From: Caldilineaceae bacterium bin5
GTDB lineage: Bacteria; Chloroflexota; Anaerolineae; Caldilineales; Caldilineaceae
Length of the DNA: 64,000 bases
NCBI GenBank assembly: GCA_002238445.1
Contig: MPML01000013.1
Span: forward strand, 1-64,000
Direction: 5' to 3'
Shown here: positions 17,266 to 25,571 of the stretch, in pieces
Position numbering within the stretch: the first letter of the stretch is position 1
Layout: each line of letters begins with the position of its first letter
The notes under the pieces: generated by a model
The model's database searches: none
The model's input: the letters and a program-made list of their open reading frames with translations, nothing else
Told to the model about the DNA's origin: nothing
Position numbers and translations under genes: made by a program

Positions 17266-18567
17266 ATGATCCCTATGTCCCGCGTTCAGCGGCGGCTAAT
17301 AATCACGCTTTTCGTCGTCAGCAGCCTCAATAGCGCCGCGATGATCGCCAGTTTCGTGCTGACGCCGATCATCTCCTACTCCCTCAGCGGCCGTGTGCAG
17401 CTGATTGGACTTCCCAACGCCCTGTCGATGGTGGGGAGGGCGGGCGCGGGTTATCCTCTGGGCTGGCTGCTCGATAAGGCGGGCCGCCGCATAGGATTGG
17501 CGGTTGGCCTCTCATTTGTGATATTTGGAATGCTCGTTTCGGCGTCGGCGATCAGTGCGGGCTCGCTGGTGGGCTTCCTTGGCGGGGCTGTGCTGCTGGG
17601 CATAGGTCGGGCGGCCCTGGAACAGACGCGGTATGCTGCCGCGGAGATCTTCCCGCTGGCACAGCAGGCCAAGGTAATCGGGTTGATCGTTTTTGCAGGT
17701 ACTGTAGGTGCGGTTGGCGGCCCGCTGCTGGTGGAGCCTGCCGTTGGTCTGGCCAGACAGCAGGGATTCCATGAGCACGTGGGGCCGTTCTGGATTAGCG
17801 CGGGGTTGATGGTACTGGCGTTGATTCTGTTGCTGGTGGCGCTGCGGCCGGATCCCAAGGAGCTGGCCGCGCTGCTTGACCGAAAGAGGGATGCGGCCAG
17901 GGCAGAGGAAAGTACAAAGGATGGCTCGCCCGATGCCCAGGCTGCAAACGATGACTCGCCCAGGGGGCTGCAGCAGGTCATGCAGCTGCTCAAGCTGCCG
18001 GACGTGCAGTTGGCGATAGCCGCGATGGCGATCGGGCAACTGGTGATGACGCTGCTGATGGTGGTCACGCCGCTGCATATGAACCGCGCCGACTACAAGG
18101 CTGCCGCGATATCCTATGTCCTGATGGCGCATACGCTGGGGATGTTTGGTCTGTCTGGCGTCAGCGGCTGGCTGGCGGGGCGAATTGGCCGTGTGCCCAT
18201 GATCTTCGCGGGGTCCCTGATACAGGTACTGGCCGCGATCATGATGCCGCTTTCGACTGAGCTGCCGGTACTGTTCCTTTCGCTCTTTCTGCTGGGGCTG
18301 GGGTGGAACTTCAGCTATATTGCGGGCTCGTCGCTGCTGTCGGCTGCGCTGGAGGGCTCGCGGCAACGGGGGCGCGTGCAGGGAATCAACGAGGCGATGG
18401 TGGCCATCGCGTCAGGTGTCGGAAGCCTTGGGACGGGCGGCGTGTATTCAATTAGCGGCGTCGTCGCTGTTGCGGCGAGCGGCGTGGTATTCTCCGTTGC
18501 ACTAGGCGCGCTGGCCCTTTGGCTTGGGCGCGCGCACCTCTTCCCTCTCGCTGCACAACGCAGCTAG
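17266..18567 (+). CDS. Major facilitator superfamily transporter
   Basis: 433 residues from ATG 17266 (AAGGA about 10 nt upstream); an ORF extension to 17176 is less likely. About twelve hydrophobic helices in two six-helix bundles are separated by a charged loop at about residues 205-260 (KRDAARAEESTKDGSPD). MFS motif A-like sequences occur twice: GWLLDKAGRRIGLAVG after helix 2 and GWLAGRIGRVPMIFAG in the second half. Likely a proton-driven exporter or sugar/metabolite transporter. It lies divergent to the tandem sulfatase-like genes, so uptake or efflux of a product of the nearby catabolic enzymes is plausible but unproven. Confidence 0.92.
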   Translation: MIPMSRVQRRLIITLFVVSSLNSAAMIASFVLTPIISYSLSGRVQLIGLPNALSMVGRAGAGYPLGWLLDKAGRRIGLAVGLSFVIFGMLVSASAISAGSLVGFLGGAVLLGIGRAALEQTRYAAAEIFPLAQQAKVIGLIVFAGTVGAVGGPLLVEPAVGLARQQGFHEHVGPFWISAGLMVLALILLLVALRPDPKELAALLDRKRDAARAEESTKDGSPDAQAANDDSPRGLQQVMQLLKLPDVQLAIAAMAIGQLVMTLLMVVTPLHMNRADYKAAAISYVLMAHTLGMFGLSGVSGWLAGRIGRVPMIFAGSLIQVLAAIMMPLSTELPVLFLSLFLLGLGWNFSYIAGSSLLSAALEGSRQRGRVQGINEAMVAIASGVGSLGTGGVYSISGVVAVAASGVVFSVALGALALWLGRAHLFPLAAQRS

Positions 18568-18589
18568 AATTGCGATTCTCTCCTAAACG

Positions 18590-18893
18590 CAAACTACTTA
18601 GCCACAACTAATTTGCGATCCTGAATGAGGCGAGCGGATCTGTTTACGCACTCCTCACTCTTCTATACTCTCTCTTTGCATTTGGGCGGTCGGCCGCAAG
18701 CGGCCTCCCTTGTGCAGGGGCTGCGCCCCCGCAACGCCCCCCTCCAAAACCATCGCTCACCAACCGTGTGTGCTCATTCCAGCAGTGCCGCTCAACCAGG
18801 CTGCCGCCAACCGCATACGCAATCAGATTGCCTGAATGAAGGCGGCGTTATAGGGCTGTTCAAGACAGGCACTGTATGCGGCTAAGTCGTTAC
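18590..18893. mobile_element. MITE-like element, copy C (diverged)
   Basis: 304 bp. Left end CAAACTACTTAGCCAC (two substitutions relative to GTAACTAC) and reverse complement of right end GTAACGACTTAGCCGC. Candidate target duplication CCTAAACG (18582-18589) versus CCTTAACT (18894-18901), 6 of 8 matches, consistent with an old insertion. The interior shares the GC-rich core (CTTGTGCAGGGGCTGCGCCC) with the other copies but has a different right third. It lies between the 3' ends of the MFS gene and the canonical sulfatase gene. Confidence 0.82.
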
Positions 18894-18947
18894 CCTTAAC
18901 TTTGAGCCAATAGTTTTCGCGGTGCAAAAAGCCTTATGCGAATCTCG

Positions 18948-20375
18948 TCATCCTCGCCATGTGCCCGCGGCGCTTGGGTGGTCGTAGGGTTCGTCGTCCA
19001 ACCCCGTTTGCAGCCGGTATAGCTCCGCAGTCAACTCCTCCACCACGTCGGCGTATGCCGAGTCATGGTAGACGTTGTTGAGCTCGTAAGGATCGGCATC
19101 AAGATCGAAGAGCTCCCACTCGGGCTCCTTCGATTGGTCGATCACGCCCGGCTGATCGAGGCCGTCGGCGTAGTAGTAGATCAGCTTGTACCGCAGCGTG
19201 CGGACGCCGTAGTGGGCGTAGACGTGATGGTGGGCGAGGTGCATCCAGTAGCGGTAGTACATTGACGTCTGCCAGCCATCGGGCGTTTCGCCGGCCAGAA
19301 GCTGATTGAAGCTGGTCCCCTGAAAATGATCCGGGATCTCCACGCCGGCGTATTCGAGCAGCGTCGGCGTGAAGTCGACGTTGAGCACCATCTGGTCGTT
19401 TACTTTGCCGGCTTCGACCGCTTGCGGGTAGCGGATGAGCAGAGGCATGCGCAGCGACTCCTCGTACATGAAGCGCTTGTCATACCAGCCGTGATCCCCG
19501 AGGAAGAAACCCTGGTCGGACGTATACACGACGATAGTGTTCTCGGCCAGCCCTTCCTCTTCGAGGTAGTCGAGCAGGCGGCCGACGTTGTCGTCGATCG
19601 AGGCGACACAGCGCAAGTAGTCCTTGATATAGCGCTGATACTTCCACTTCTTCTCTTCCTCCGGCGTCAGCCCTTCAGGCGTCGGCTGTTTCAGGTCGGT
19701 CAGTGTCATGTCGCGGTCGATGCGCATCTCTGCCGCGGCCGCCGCCGCCGCGCGGTTGCTGTAGTCGTCGTTGAAAGTCTCCGGGTAGGGTATCTCCTCA
19801 TCCTCGTACATAAGCGCATGCTTCTCGTCCGGCTCCCACGAGCGATGCGGCGCCTTGTGATGGCACATCAGCATGAATGGCCGCTCCGGGTCGCGGTCTC
19901 GCAGCCAGTCGAGCGAAAAGTCCGTGATCAGGTCGGTAACGTAGCCGGGAAAGACCTTGCGCTCCCCCATCTCGATCATTTCCGGGTCGTGGTACAGCCC
20001 CTGGCCGGGCAACACGTTCCAGTAGTCGAAACCGGTCGGGTCGTTGACGCCGCCATGGCCCAGGTGCCACTTGCCGACAATTGCGGTCTGGTAACCGGCA
20101 GCCTGGAGCAGCTTGGGCATGGTGACCTGCCGCCCATCCAGCGTAGACGCAAGCGTAGTAACGTTGTTAACGTGATTGTAGGTGCCGGTCAGAATTACCG
20201 CGCGGCTGGGCGTGCAGATCGAGTTGGTGCAGAAGCAGTTGTTGAAGCGCATGCCGCCTTTGGCGATGCGGTCCAGGTGTGGCGTGCGGTTGATGCGGCT
20301 GCCGTAACAGCTCATAGCGTGGGAGGCGTGATCGTCCGACATGATGAAGAGTATGTTAGGGCGCTTATCAGGCAT
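18948..20375 (-). CDS. Sulfatase with canonical formylglycine motif
   Basis: 475 residues. It has N-terminal metal ligands in FIMSDDHASHAMSCYGS (Asp14, Asp15), the CTPSRAVILTG motif with Cys54 converted to formylglycine by a sulfatase-maturating enzyme, the KWHLGHGG motif and the YTSDQGFFLGDHGWYDKRF segment. It ends YDHPSAAGTWRG. This is an arylsulfatase/choline-sulfatase-type hydrolase of organic sulfate esters. No signal peptide is evident, so it is probably cytoplasmic. The maturation enzyme (FGE or anSME) is not in the window. Its motif contrasts with the tandem Thr-containing paralogues 2 kb away. Confidence 0.94.
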   Translation of the reverse strand: MPDKRPNILFIMSDDHASHAMSCYGSRINRTPHLDRIAKGGMRFNNCFCTNSICTPSRAVILTGTYNHVNNVTTLASTLDGRQVTMPKLLQAAGYQTAIVGKWHLGHGGVNDPTGFDYWNVLPGQGLYHDPEMIEMGERKVFPGYVTDLITDFSLDWLRDRDPERPFMLMCHHKAPHRSWEPDEKHALMYEDEEIPYPETFNDDYSNRAAAAAAAEMRIDRDMTLTDLKQPTPEGLTPEEEKKWKYQRYIKDYLRCVASIDDNVGRLLDYLEEEGLAENTIVVYTSDQGFFLGDHGWYDKRFMYEESLRMPLLIRYPQAVEAGKVNDQMVLNVDFTPTLLEYAGVEIPDHFQGTSFNQLLAGETPDGWQTSMYYRYWMHLAHHHVYAHYGVRTLRYKLIYYYADGLDQPGVIDQSKEPEWELFDLDADPYELNNVYHDSAYADVVEELTAELYRLQTGLDDEPYDHPSAAGTWRG

Positions 20376-20765
20376 GGAACGTCCTTTGCGAAGGTGGTGA
20401 TGCGTACTGTTTCGAATTGGTGAAGACTAATTGCTTCTGCCCTGTCCGAGCGTCGAATCGACATCAGGAAATGTGCGGCCATGCTAACAGACAACCAATG
20501 CAGGGTCAAAGAACCTGGTTCGCGCAATGTCAATACTGATCTGCAGAATTCTGGAGATATGCAGGGCTGATGGCGAGCGGATAATAGCTGTTCAACGCGT
20601 ACTATTTTGGTCGGCTGAATGGGCTGGGCTCAGAGATAATTTACCAGGACGCACCCTCTGGGCTGAAGCGCCCGCTCTTGCGATCGCGTCGTGTTTCGAG
20701 TACTTTGGTGATTCAGTAGCTACTCTCGATCAGCCAAAGGGCCCAACCACAGGAAAGAAAAAACA
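20376..20765. other. Intergenic region between divergent sulfatase and Dabb genes
   Basis: 390 bp expected to hold two divergent promoters. I see no RNA gene, repeat or credible small ORF. An AAAGAAAAAAC-rich stretch precedes the ATG at 20766 and includes an AGGAAAG Shine-Dalgarno-like site. Confidence 0.45.
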
Positions 20766-21083
20766 ATGTCAGACCAGTCAAAGTTGCGCCACGTCGTCCT
20801 GTTCCAATTCAAAGACGGAACGCCTGTTGAGCGAGTCAACGAAATCGAGGACGCTTTTCGCGCCCTACCTGCCAAAATCGATGGCATTCAGGACTTTGAG
20901 TGGGGCACGGATGTCAGCGTCGAGGGCAAGGCCGACGGCTTTACGCACTGCTTTTTCGTCACTTTCGGCAGTGAAGCCGACCGCGATGCCTATCTACCGC
21001 ACCCAGACCACACGGCCTTCGGCGCGCTGCTGCGGCCCCATCTGGAGAAGGTGCTGGTGGTGGACTACTGGCAGAGAAGGTAA
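20766..21083 (+). CDS. Dabb (stress-responsive A/B barrel) domain protein
   Basis: 105 residues. The sequence KLRHVVLFQFKDGTPVERV at the N-terminus, the central DFEWGTDVSVEGKADGFTHC and the YLPHPDHTAFGALLRPHLEK end match the dimeric alpha/beta-barrel Dabb family. Family members are small cofactor-free or heme-related enzymes or stress proteins; the His in LRHVVLF and the Asp/His in HPDH are the usual conserved polar residues. It is convergent with the GH42-like gene (31-bp gap) and sits in a carbohydrate-catabolism neighbourhood in which Dabb proteins are common. Function is unknown. Confidence 0.9.
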   Translation: MSDQSKLRHVVLFQFKDGTPVERVNEIEDAFRALPAKIDGIQDFEWGTDVSVEGKADGFTHCFFVTFGSEADRDAYLPHPDHTAFGALLRPHLEKVLVVDYWQRR

Positions 21084-21113
21084 GAGGCGAATGCTCCGGC
21101 GCCCGCTGCGGCC

Positions 21114-23144
21114 TTAGCCAAGGGCAATCTCCACCATCTGGTGGCCTTCCAGCTTGGGCACGGTAAAGCTGAGCCGGCCCATTGCCTCCTTGAATGCAAG
21201 TGTCTCCCCACCCGGGACACAGCGCACGCCCGCCACCGGTCCTGGCAGCCGCAGGCTCACGCCGACGTCATACAGCGGCAGCACGTCTTCGATCACGTCG
21301 AAGTCCTGACCGCGGCGTTCCGGAACATAGTGGAGCAGGTGGACCACCCAGCGGTTCTCGACGGCCTGTTCGTTGACCGCCGTCAATACACTGCTGGGCC
21401 CGCCGTGGCGCAATACGGGGTCGGGCATGAGCATGTCGAGCGCGTTCAATAACAGCTGCTTGCACCAGCGCGGCGCATTCTGGTTGTACTGGCGAAAAAT
21501 CGGGTGCGCGAAATAGATTACTTCCCCTGTGCGCGCAGCGGCCGGACCGGCCGGTTCCCCACTGCTTGGGGTCTGGCGGTGCGAGCAGAAATGCTGCCAC
21601 GTGCGGTCGAAATAGGCTGGGACCATTCTCGCCAGAATCTCGGTGCCTTCGACTGCCGCGACTTCCAATCCGCGCATGTACATGACGTATTCAATATTTC
21701 GCAGCCCACCCGCAAGCCCTCCTTCCGCACGCAGATAGTCCACGTAGTCGCCTTTAGCGAAGTCGCGGCCGCGGACGAGGCCGCCGCAAGCGTCGACCGG
21801 GCCGTCGCCGGTCTTCCTGACGCCCCAAGCCGGCAGGGCAAAGTCGGACAGGTCGGGCGTGAGACCGGACTCGAACGAGGCGATCAGTTTGCCGCCTGCG
21901 GCCAGGTAGTCTGATACTTTGCGGGCCAGTTTCTCGTCGAGCGTCACCGCATCTGGCAGGATGAGAACGCGGTAGCCGTCCCAGCTGGTTTCACTGTCGA
22001 CCACGTCGAACTGGTGCCCTCCCTCCTGTAACATGCGCACTGCCCCGACAGTCTCGGCCGTCAGCCTCTCGCCGCTGAACTCCTCCACATTGTAGACGCC
22101 GATATCGGTTACAGGAGTTGCTCCCCTGCACCACTGCTCCTTGCGCGCGACTTCCCGGTAGACAGGGCCGACGAGATCGTAAGTGGCCTGGTCGAGGCGG
22201 CCTGTGGGGTGGAGCTGGTCGCCGATCGAGCACTTGGCGTTGAGCGCCAGCATCTGAAAACACTCGTACTGCAGCGCGGCCTCGTTCTTGTAAGACTGAA
22301 AGTCGCCCCAGGACGTATGGAACTTGCCGGTCATGCCAAGTCCGTCATGGCCGGTAGTGCGGGCGTAGCGTTGCGAAAGCGGGAAGTGCATATAGCCCCA
22401 GCCGCCCGAGGGGAGCGACTCTATTTCCCAGTGGCTGTAGGCCTCGCCGGTCGCCCGCTGCCGCGGACCGACGTGGCCCGAGTTGTAGAATATGGTGCAG
22501 TCCTGGCTGTGGCTGCGGACATGCGTCGACATTGCTTGCTTGAACCGGTCGGTCACCTCCTGGCCGAACTTCTGCCGCTCAGCATCGCAGGAGGGGTCAA
22601 TGCCCCGCGCCAGCATCTCCTGCCGGCAGGCGGTGCACGAGCAGTCCTGGTCCTGAACGATGTCGAAGAAAAGGCCGTCCACTGCTGGCAGCAGCGCGAA
22701 CATGTCATCCACGTGTGCTGTCAGAAGGTCGACGTACGGAGTGTTGAGACATAGTTTCGCATAGAAACCGGCCTCGTAAGGCTTCTGTCCCTGAATCGAA
22801 CCATCTGCCTCCACTTGCAGCCACTGTGGTTCTCGTTGCGCTGTGTAATAGTCCCACTGCACAGTGGTATAGATCGGCACGCGGATATCGCGGGCATGCC
22901 CAGCTTCGATCTGTTCGGCCAGCAGGTTGCATTGCAGATGCGGATGGCGACGCTCAGGGTGGGCCTGCGTGTCATAAAAGATCATCCCGTGATGACCGCG
23001 GGCAAAGCAGGTAATCGAGTCGACGTGGGCATCGACCAGTTGCTGCGCCCACGCCGCGCCGTCAAACTCACCGCCGATATTTGGGAGCTGTTCGCTTGTG
23101 TGAAAATCGAGATGGATCTGGCGGTAACGGAGGAAGTCAGACAT
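21114..23144 (-). CDS. GH42-like glycoside hydrolase / beta-galactosidase trimerisation-domain protein
   Basis: 676 residues. The N-terminal TIM-barrel-like part begins RYRQIHLDFHTSEQLPNIGG and contains SITCFARGHHGMIFYDTQ, PIYTTVQWDYY and the candidate acidic strand LPAVDGLFFDIVQDQDCSC with a Cys pair that could bind metal (CSCTACRQEML). A Rossmann-like segment at about 385-460 (YRVLILPDAVTLDEKLARKV, then YLAAGGKLIASFESGL) matches the beta-galactosidase trimerisation domain, followed by a C-terminal beta domain. It resembles putative hypothetical glycosidase groups rather than characterised enzymes. No signal peptide is seen. The substrate is unknown, but the neighbourhood suggests glycan breakdown. 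Confidence 0.82.
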   Translation of the reverse strand: MSDFLRYRQIHLDFHTSEQLPNIGGEFDGAAWAQQLVDAHVDSITCFARGHHGMIFYDTQAHPERRHPHLQCNLLAEQIEAGHARDIRVPIYTTVQWDYYTAQREPQWLQVEADGSIQGQKPYEAGFYAKLCLNTPYVDLLTAHVDDMFALLPAVDGLFFDIVQDQDCSCTACRQEMLARGIDPSCDAERQKFGQEVTDRFKQAMSTHVRSHSQDCTIFYNSGHVGPRQRATGEAYSHWEIESLPSGGWGYMHFPLSQRYARTTGHDGLGMTGKFHTSWGDFQSYKNEAALQYECFQMLALNAKCSIGDQLHPTGRLDQATYDLVGPVYREVARKEQWCRGATPVTDIGVYNVEEFSGERLTAETVGAVRMLQEGGHQFDVVDSETSWDGYRVLILPDAVTLDEKLARKVSDYLAAGGKLIASFESGLTPDLSDFALPAWGVRKTGDGPVDACGGLVRGRDFAKGDYVDYLRAEGGLAGGLRNIEYVMYMRGLEVAAVEGTEILARMVPAYFDRTWQHFCSHRQTPSSGEPAGPAAARTGEVIYFAHPIFRQYNQNAPRWCKQLLLNALDMLMPDPVLRHGGPSSVLTAVNEQAVENRWVVHLLHYVPERRGQDFDVIEDVLPLYDVGVSLRLPGPVAGVRCVPGGETLAFKEAMGRLSFTVPKLEGHQMVEIALG

Positions 23145-23207
23145 TGGGTTGAGCGCTCCTTTCGGATGAACTACGAAATCGAAAATGGTTCATACTGAGA
23201 AGTAAGA

Positions 23208-23230
23208 CGCTCCGACAAAACGTCGGAGCG
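23208..23230 (-). terminator. Strong hairpin between GH42-like and PhyH genes
   Basis: CGCTCCGAC (23208-23216) pairs perfectly with GTCGGAGCG (23222-23230) around a 5-nt loop. It lies just after the 3' end side of the PhyH gene (23272) in the direction of transcription and upstream of the GH42-like start. The minus-strand sequence after the stem is only moderately T-rich (TCTTACTTCTC), so it may be a weak terminator or an mRNA-processing or stability hairpin separating the two genes. Confidence 0.5.
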
Positions 23231-23271
23231 CAACGGAGTTCAGTCTTTGAAGTTCGCTTAGCCAGTTCCCT

Positions 23272-24102
23272 CTAGGAGTTCCAGCAGCCTTCGGTGTACG
23301 CCTCGCGCATGAACAGCTTCTTCCTGGCTGGGCTTGCGCTCGCTATCCATTCAGCAGGAATCTCCTGCGTGTAACGGTGCGGCGGGCCCGCCTCTTTGAA
23401 GATGTCAATATTGAAAATTCGATACGGTTGCGGAGAGTCCACTGGTTTTGGTTCGACGCCATGGAATATACGGGCGTTGATATAGACCATACTGCCCGGC
23501 GGCAACTCCAGTTGTTTTTCCTTCAACGGCCGGCCGGCTTCAGCGTCGAACTCTCCTGCGAGCATCCTGTCCGGTGTGGCGTCCTCTGTCGGCTCGACAA
23601 GATGGCTGCCCGGAATTACCTTGAGATTGCGGTCGCCCTGGGTGAAGCCGTTCAGGTAATAGAGAATCTGCACATAGTACTTGTCGCGTTCGGCATGGTT
23701 AACAGGATTCTCATGCTTCCAGTGGTGATGGTCCTGGTGGAAGCGAAGCGGCCCGATGCCGCGCGGCGCGATGTTCAGCGCGGAGTGGCAGTAGTGATAA
23801 TCGTCGCCGATGGTCGCTTGCAGCAAAGACGATATAAAAGGATCGTCGATCAACTGGTCGCTATAAGGGCCGCGATCGTTCCATGGACGGATGAAATACG
23901 ATTGTGGTTCGCCGCTGTTGCCCTCCAGCTGTTGGACATATTCACGCACTTGATCAAGTCCCTCGATCTCCTTAATCAGGGATTCCCTGGCCTTGTCGGT
24001 AAAGACGTCGGGAAATGCAATGTATCCGTCGTTATGGAAGGAATCGATATCGGCCTGGGAAGGGCCGGTCAGGCGAAACAGAGAGTTCAGGTCAGTTGCC
24101 AT
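23272..24102 (-). CDS. Phytanoyl-CoA dioxygenase (PhyH) family protein
   Basis: 276 residues. It has FHNDGYIAFPDVFTDKARES at the N-terminus, the Fe(II) HxD motif in RFHQDHHHWKHENPV (about 120-134), KVIPGSHLVEPTEDATPDRM and the distal histidine ARIFHGVEPKPVDSPQPYRI followed by the Arg expected to bind 2-oxoglutarate. Only modestly similar to the 12132-12920 member, so the substrates may differ. It ends close to a strong hairpin and is oriented with the downstream GH42-like gene. Confidence 0.9.
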   Translation of the reverse strand: MATDLNSLFRLTGPSQADIDSFHNDGYIAFPDVFTDKARESLIKEIEGLDQVREYVQQLEGNSGEPQSYFIRPWNDRGPYSDQLIDDPFISSLLQATIGDDYHYCHSALNIAPRGIGPLRFHQDHHHWKHENPVNHAERDKYYVQILYYLNGFTQGDRNLKVIPGSHLVEPTEDATPDRMLAGEFDAEAGRPLKEKQLELPPGSMVYINARIFHGVEPKPVDSPQPYRIFNIDIFKEAGPPHRYTQEIPAEWIASASPARKKLFMREAYTEGCWNS

Positions 24103-24330
24103 AAGTTAGTCTCCTTATAGCAGAAATTTAGCACACCGCTGGGCGGTTCACAAGAAGGCTTTGTCTGGAGCAGAGTTTTCAGGGTTTCTTGGGATTTTCA
24201 GGATATGTGGGGCGGGGGCGGGAATGGGGTGGCGATAAAATTGTCTGAAGCAGCATCTGCAGAATTTTCCAAATGTGTTCGTGCATCGAAAGACCCTTCA
24301 CTTCCCTCAGCACAATGTTATAGTTGTGTC

Positions 24331-24771
24331 ATGATTCCGTAGTTTACCCCCGGCTCAGACTTGCCTCCAGGCGTCCATCTAGCCCCCTGGGATCAAATCT
24401 GTGACCGATTCGGGACAACACGATGGCGACGCAATATGGCAGGTGGACAGCGAACTGCTTTAGTAAGTCTGCGAAGCGCAGGTTGTCAACTGGTATAAGT
24501 GGACGGAAGCTTCGTCTCCTCCAAACTTGATCCAGGAGATTTCGACGCATGCTGGGAAGAGGAAGGGGTAGACCTCGATAAGCTCGACCCCGTCCTGCTG
24601 GTATTTGATTCGGGTCGTGCCGCCCAGAAGGCAAAGTTCGGAGGAGAATTCTTTCCGGCAGGCTGGCCAGCCGATGAGAGAAATCGTGCTTTCTTGGATT
24701 TCTTTCAAACCGACAAGAATACAGGTGCCAAAAAAGGTATCGTGGCCTTGGATCCGGGAGGTCTCAAATGA
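24331..24771 (+). pseudogene. Nucleotidyltransferase-like gene (XRE-associated family) with two in-frame stop codons
   Basis: Reading the plus frame from ATG 24331 gives a continuous 146-codon family-like protein interrupted only by TAG at 24340-24342 (codon 4) and TAA at 24496-24498 (codon 56). Flanking residues are coherent: MIP, then FTPGSDLPPGVHLAPWDQI, later LVSLRSAGCQLV, then VDGSFVSSKLDPGDFDACW. GSF...DFD is the nucleotidyltransferase-type Gly-Ser and Asp-x-Asp motif. The remaining open part from GTG 24499 lacks a Shine-Dalgarno and the first 55 residues. Both lesions are single-base substitutions (for example GAG to TAG, TAC to TAA), not frameshifts. The 3' end overlaps the downstream XRE gene by 4 bp (ATGA). 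I recall such small proteins being regularly paired with XRE regulators, but the exact family name was not verified. Confidence 0.75.
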
Positions 24772-25223
24772 TCAAGAATGAGAGGCAATATCGCATCACG
24801 AGGGCTCAGGCAGAAAAGTTCCTGCGAGCCTTGCGTAACCTCCAGGCTGACACAGACGATCGCTACGCACTCCATCCCCGATTGCGCCAATTGCAGGAGG
24901 AGGCCCTCAAGAGCCAACTTAGCGACCTTGAGGAGGACCTTCGCGAATATGAGGATCTGAAGGAAGGGCGATTTGAATTCGAGAAGCTGGAGGGTATATC
25001 AGAACTCCCTAAGCTCTTGATTCGCGCTCGCATTGCAAGCGGCCTCACGCAACGAGATTTAGCTGGCCGCCTCGACTTGAAGGAGCAACAGATCCAGCGA
25101 TACGAGGCATCCGAATACGCTTCTGCCAGTTTCACAAGAATCAAAGAGGTGGTCTCTGCACTAGGCATAGAGGCAGACAATAAATTTTCTGTCGATGAGG
25201 GAATCGACGATTGGGCGCAGTGA
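24768..25223 (+). CDS. XRE-family helix-turn-helix protein with N-terminal coiled coil
   Basis: 151 residues. The N-terminal half (about 10-75) is charged and helical (LQEEALKSQLSDLEEDLREY), followed by a Cro/C1-type HTH at about 83-136 (LLIRARIASGLTQRDLAGRL, then QIQRYEASEYASASFTRIKE). It is a DNA-binding regulator or antitoxin-like partner of the upstream gene, with which it overlaps by 4 bp. Because the upstream gene is nonsense-interrupted, translational coupling is probably lost, and this protein may be an orphan. The pair resembles a toxin-antitoxin-like or regulator-enzyme module. Confidence 0.85.
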   Translation: MIKNERQYRITRAQAEKFLRALRNLQADTDDRYALHPRLRQLQEEALKSQLSDLEEDLREYEDLKEGRFEFEKLEGISELPKLLIRARIASGLTQRDLAGRLDLKEQQIQRYEASEYASASFTRIKEVVSALGIEADNKFSVDEGIDDWAQ

Positions 25224-25571
25224 CTAGACCACGAATTGTGAGGAATAGACTCTGTCTCTCTGGAGAGGTCGGGCGTCTGTGGTGGGAGGCTTACTTCTGT
25301 CTGAACTGCTATTCCATGGATTTGGATGATGGGCCTTGATTCTGGCTGGCCGCGTTGCCTGAATCATGAAAGGCGGCATCAACAAGAGGAATGTCTACGA
25401 GGCACACGATTTGACTGTTTGTAGGTCAGCGCCCTTCAAGCCCTTCGAAGGCGAGGAGCGCTTTCCAAGTGGCCCTATTCAAACCGCAGGCATTCGGTTC
25501 CTATCACCTTTTGAAGAGTTTTCTCCAAGTGTCGATGGAAACCTGCAACTTTCGATTGATAAGGAAAGGCT
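25224..25571. other. Intergenic region between convergent XRE and restriction-modification genes
   Basis: 348 bp. A 96-codon plus-strand open frame starting at 25366 runs into the restriction gene end but shows no Shine-Dalgarno or recognisable protein features, so I do not call it. A short direct-repeat-like TCTCTCTGGAGAG motif near 25255 forms only a weak palindrome. Nothing else was recognised. Confidence 0.5.
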
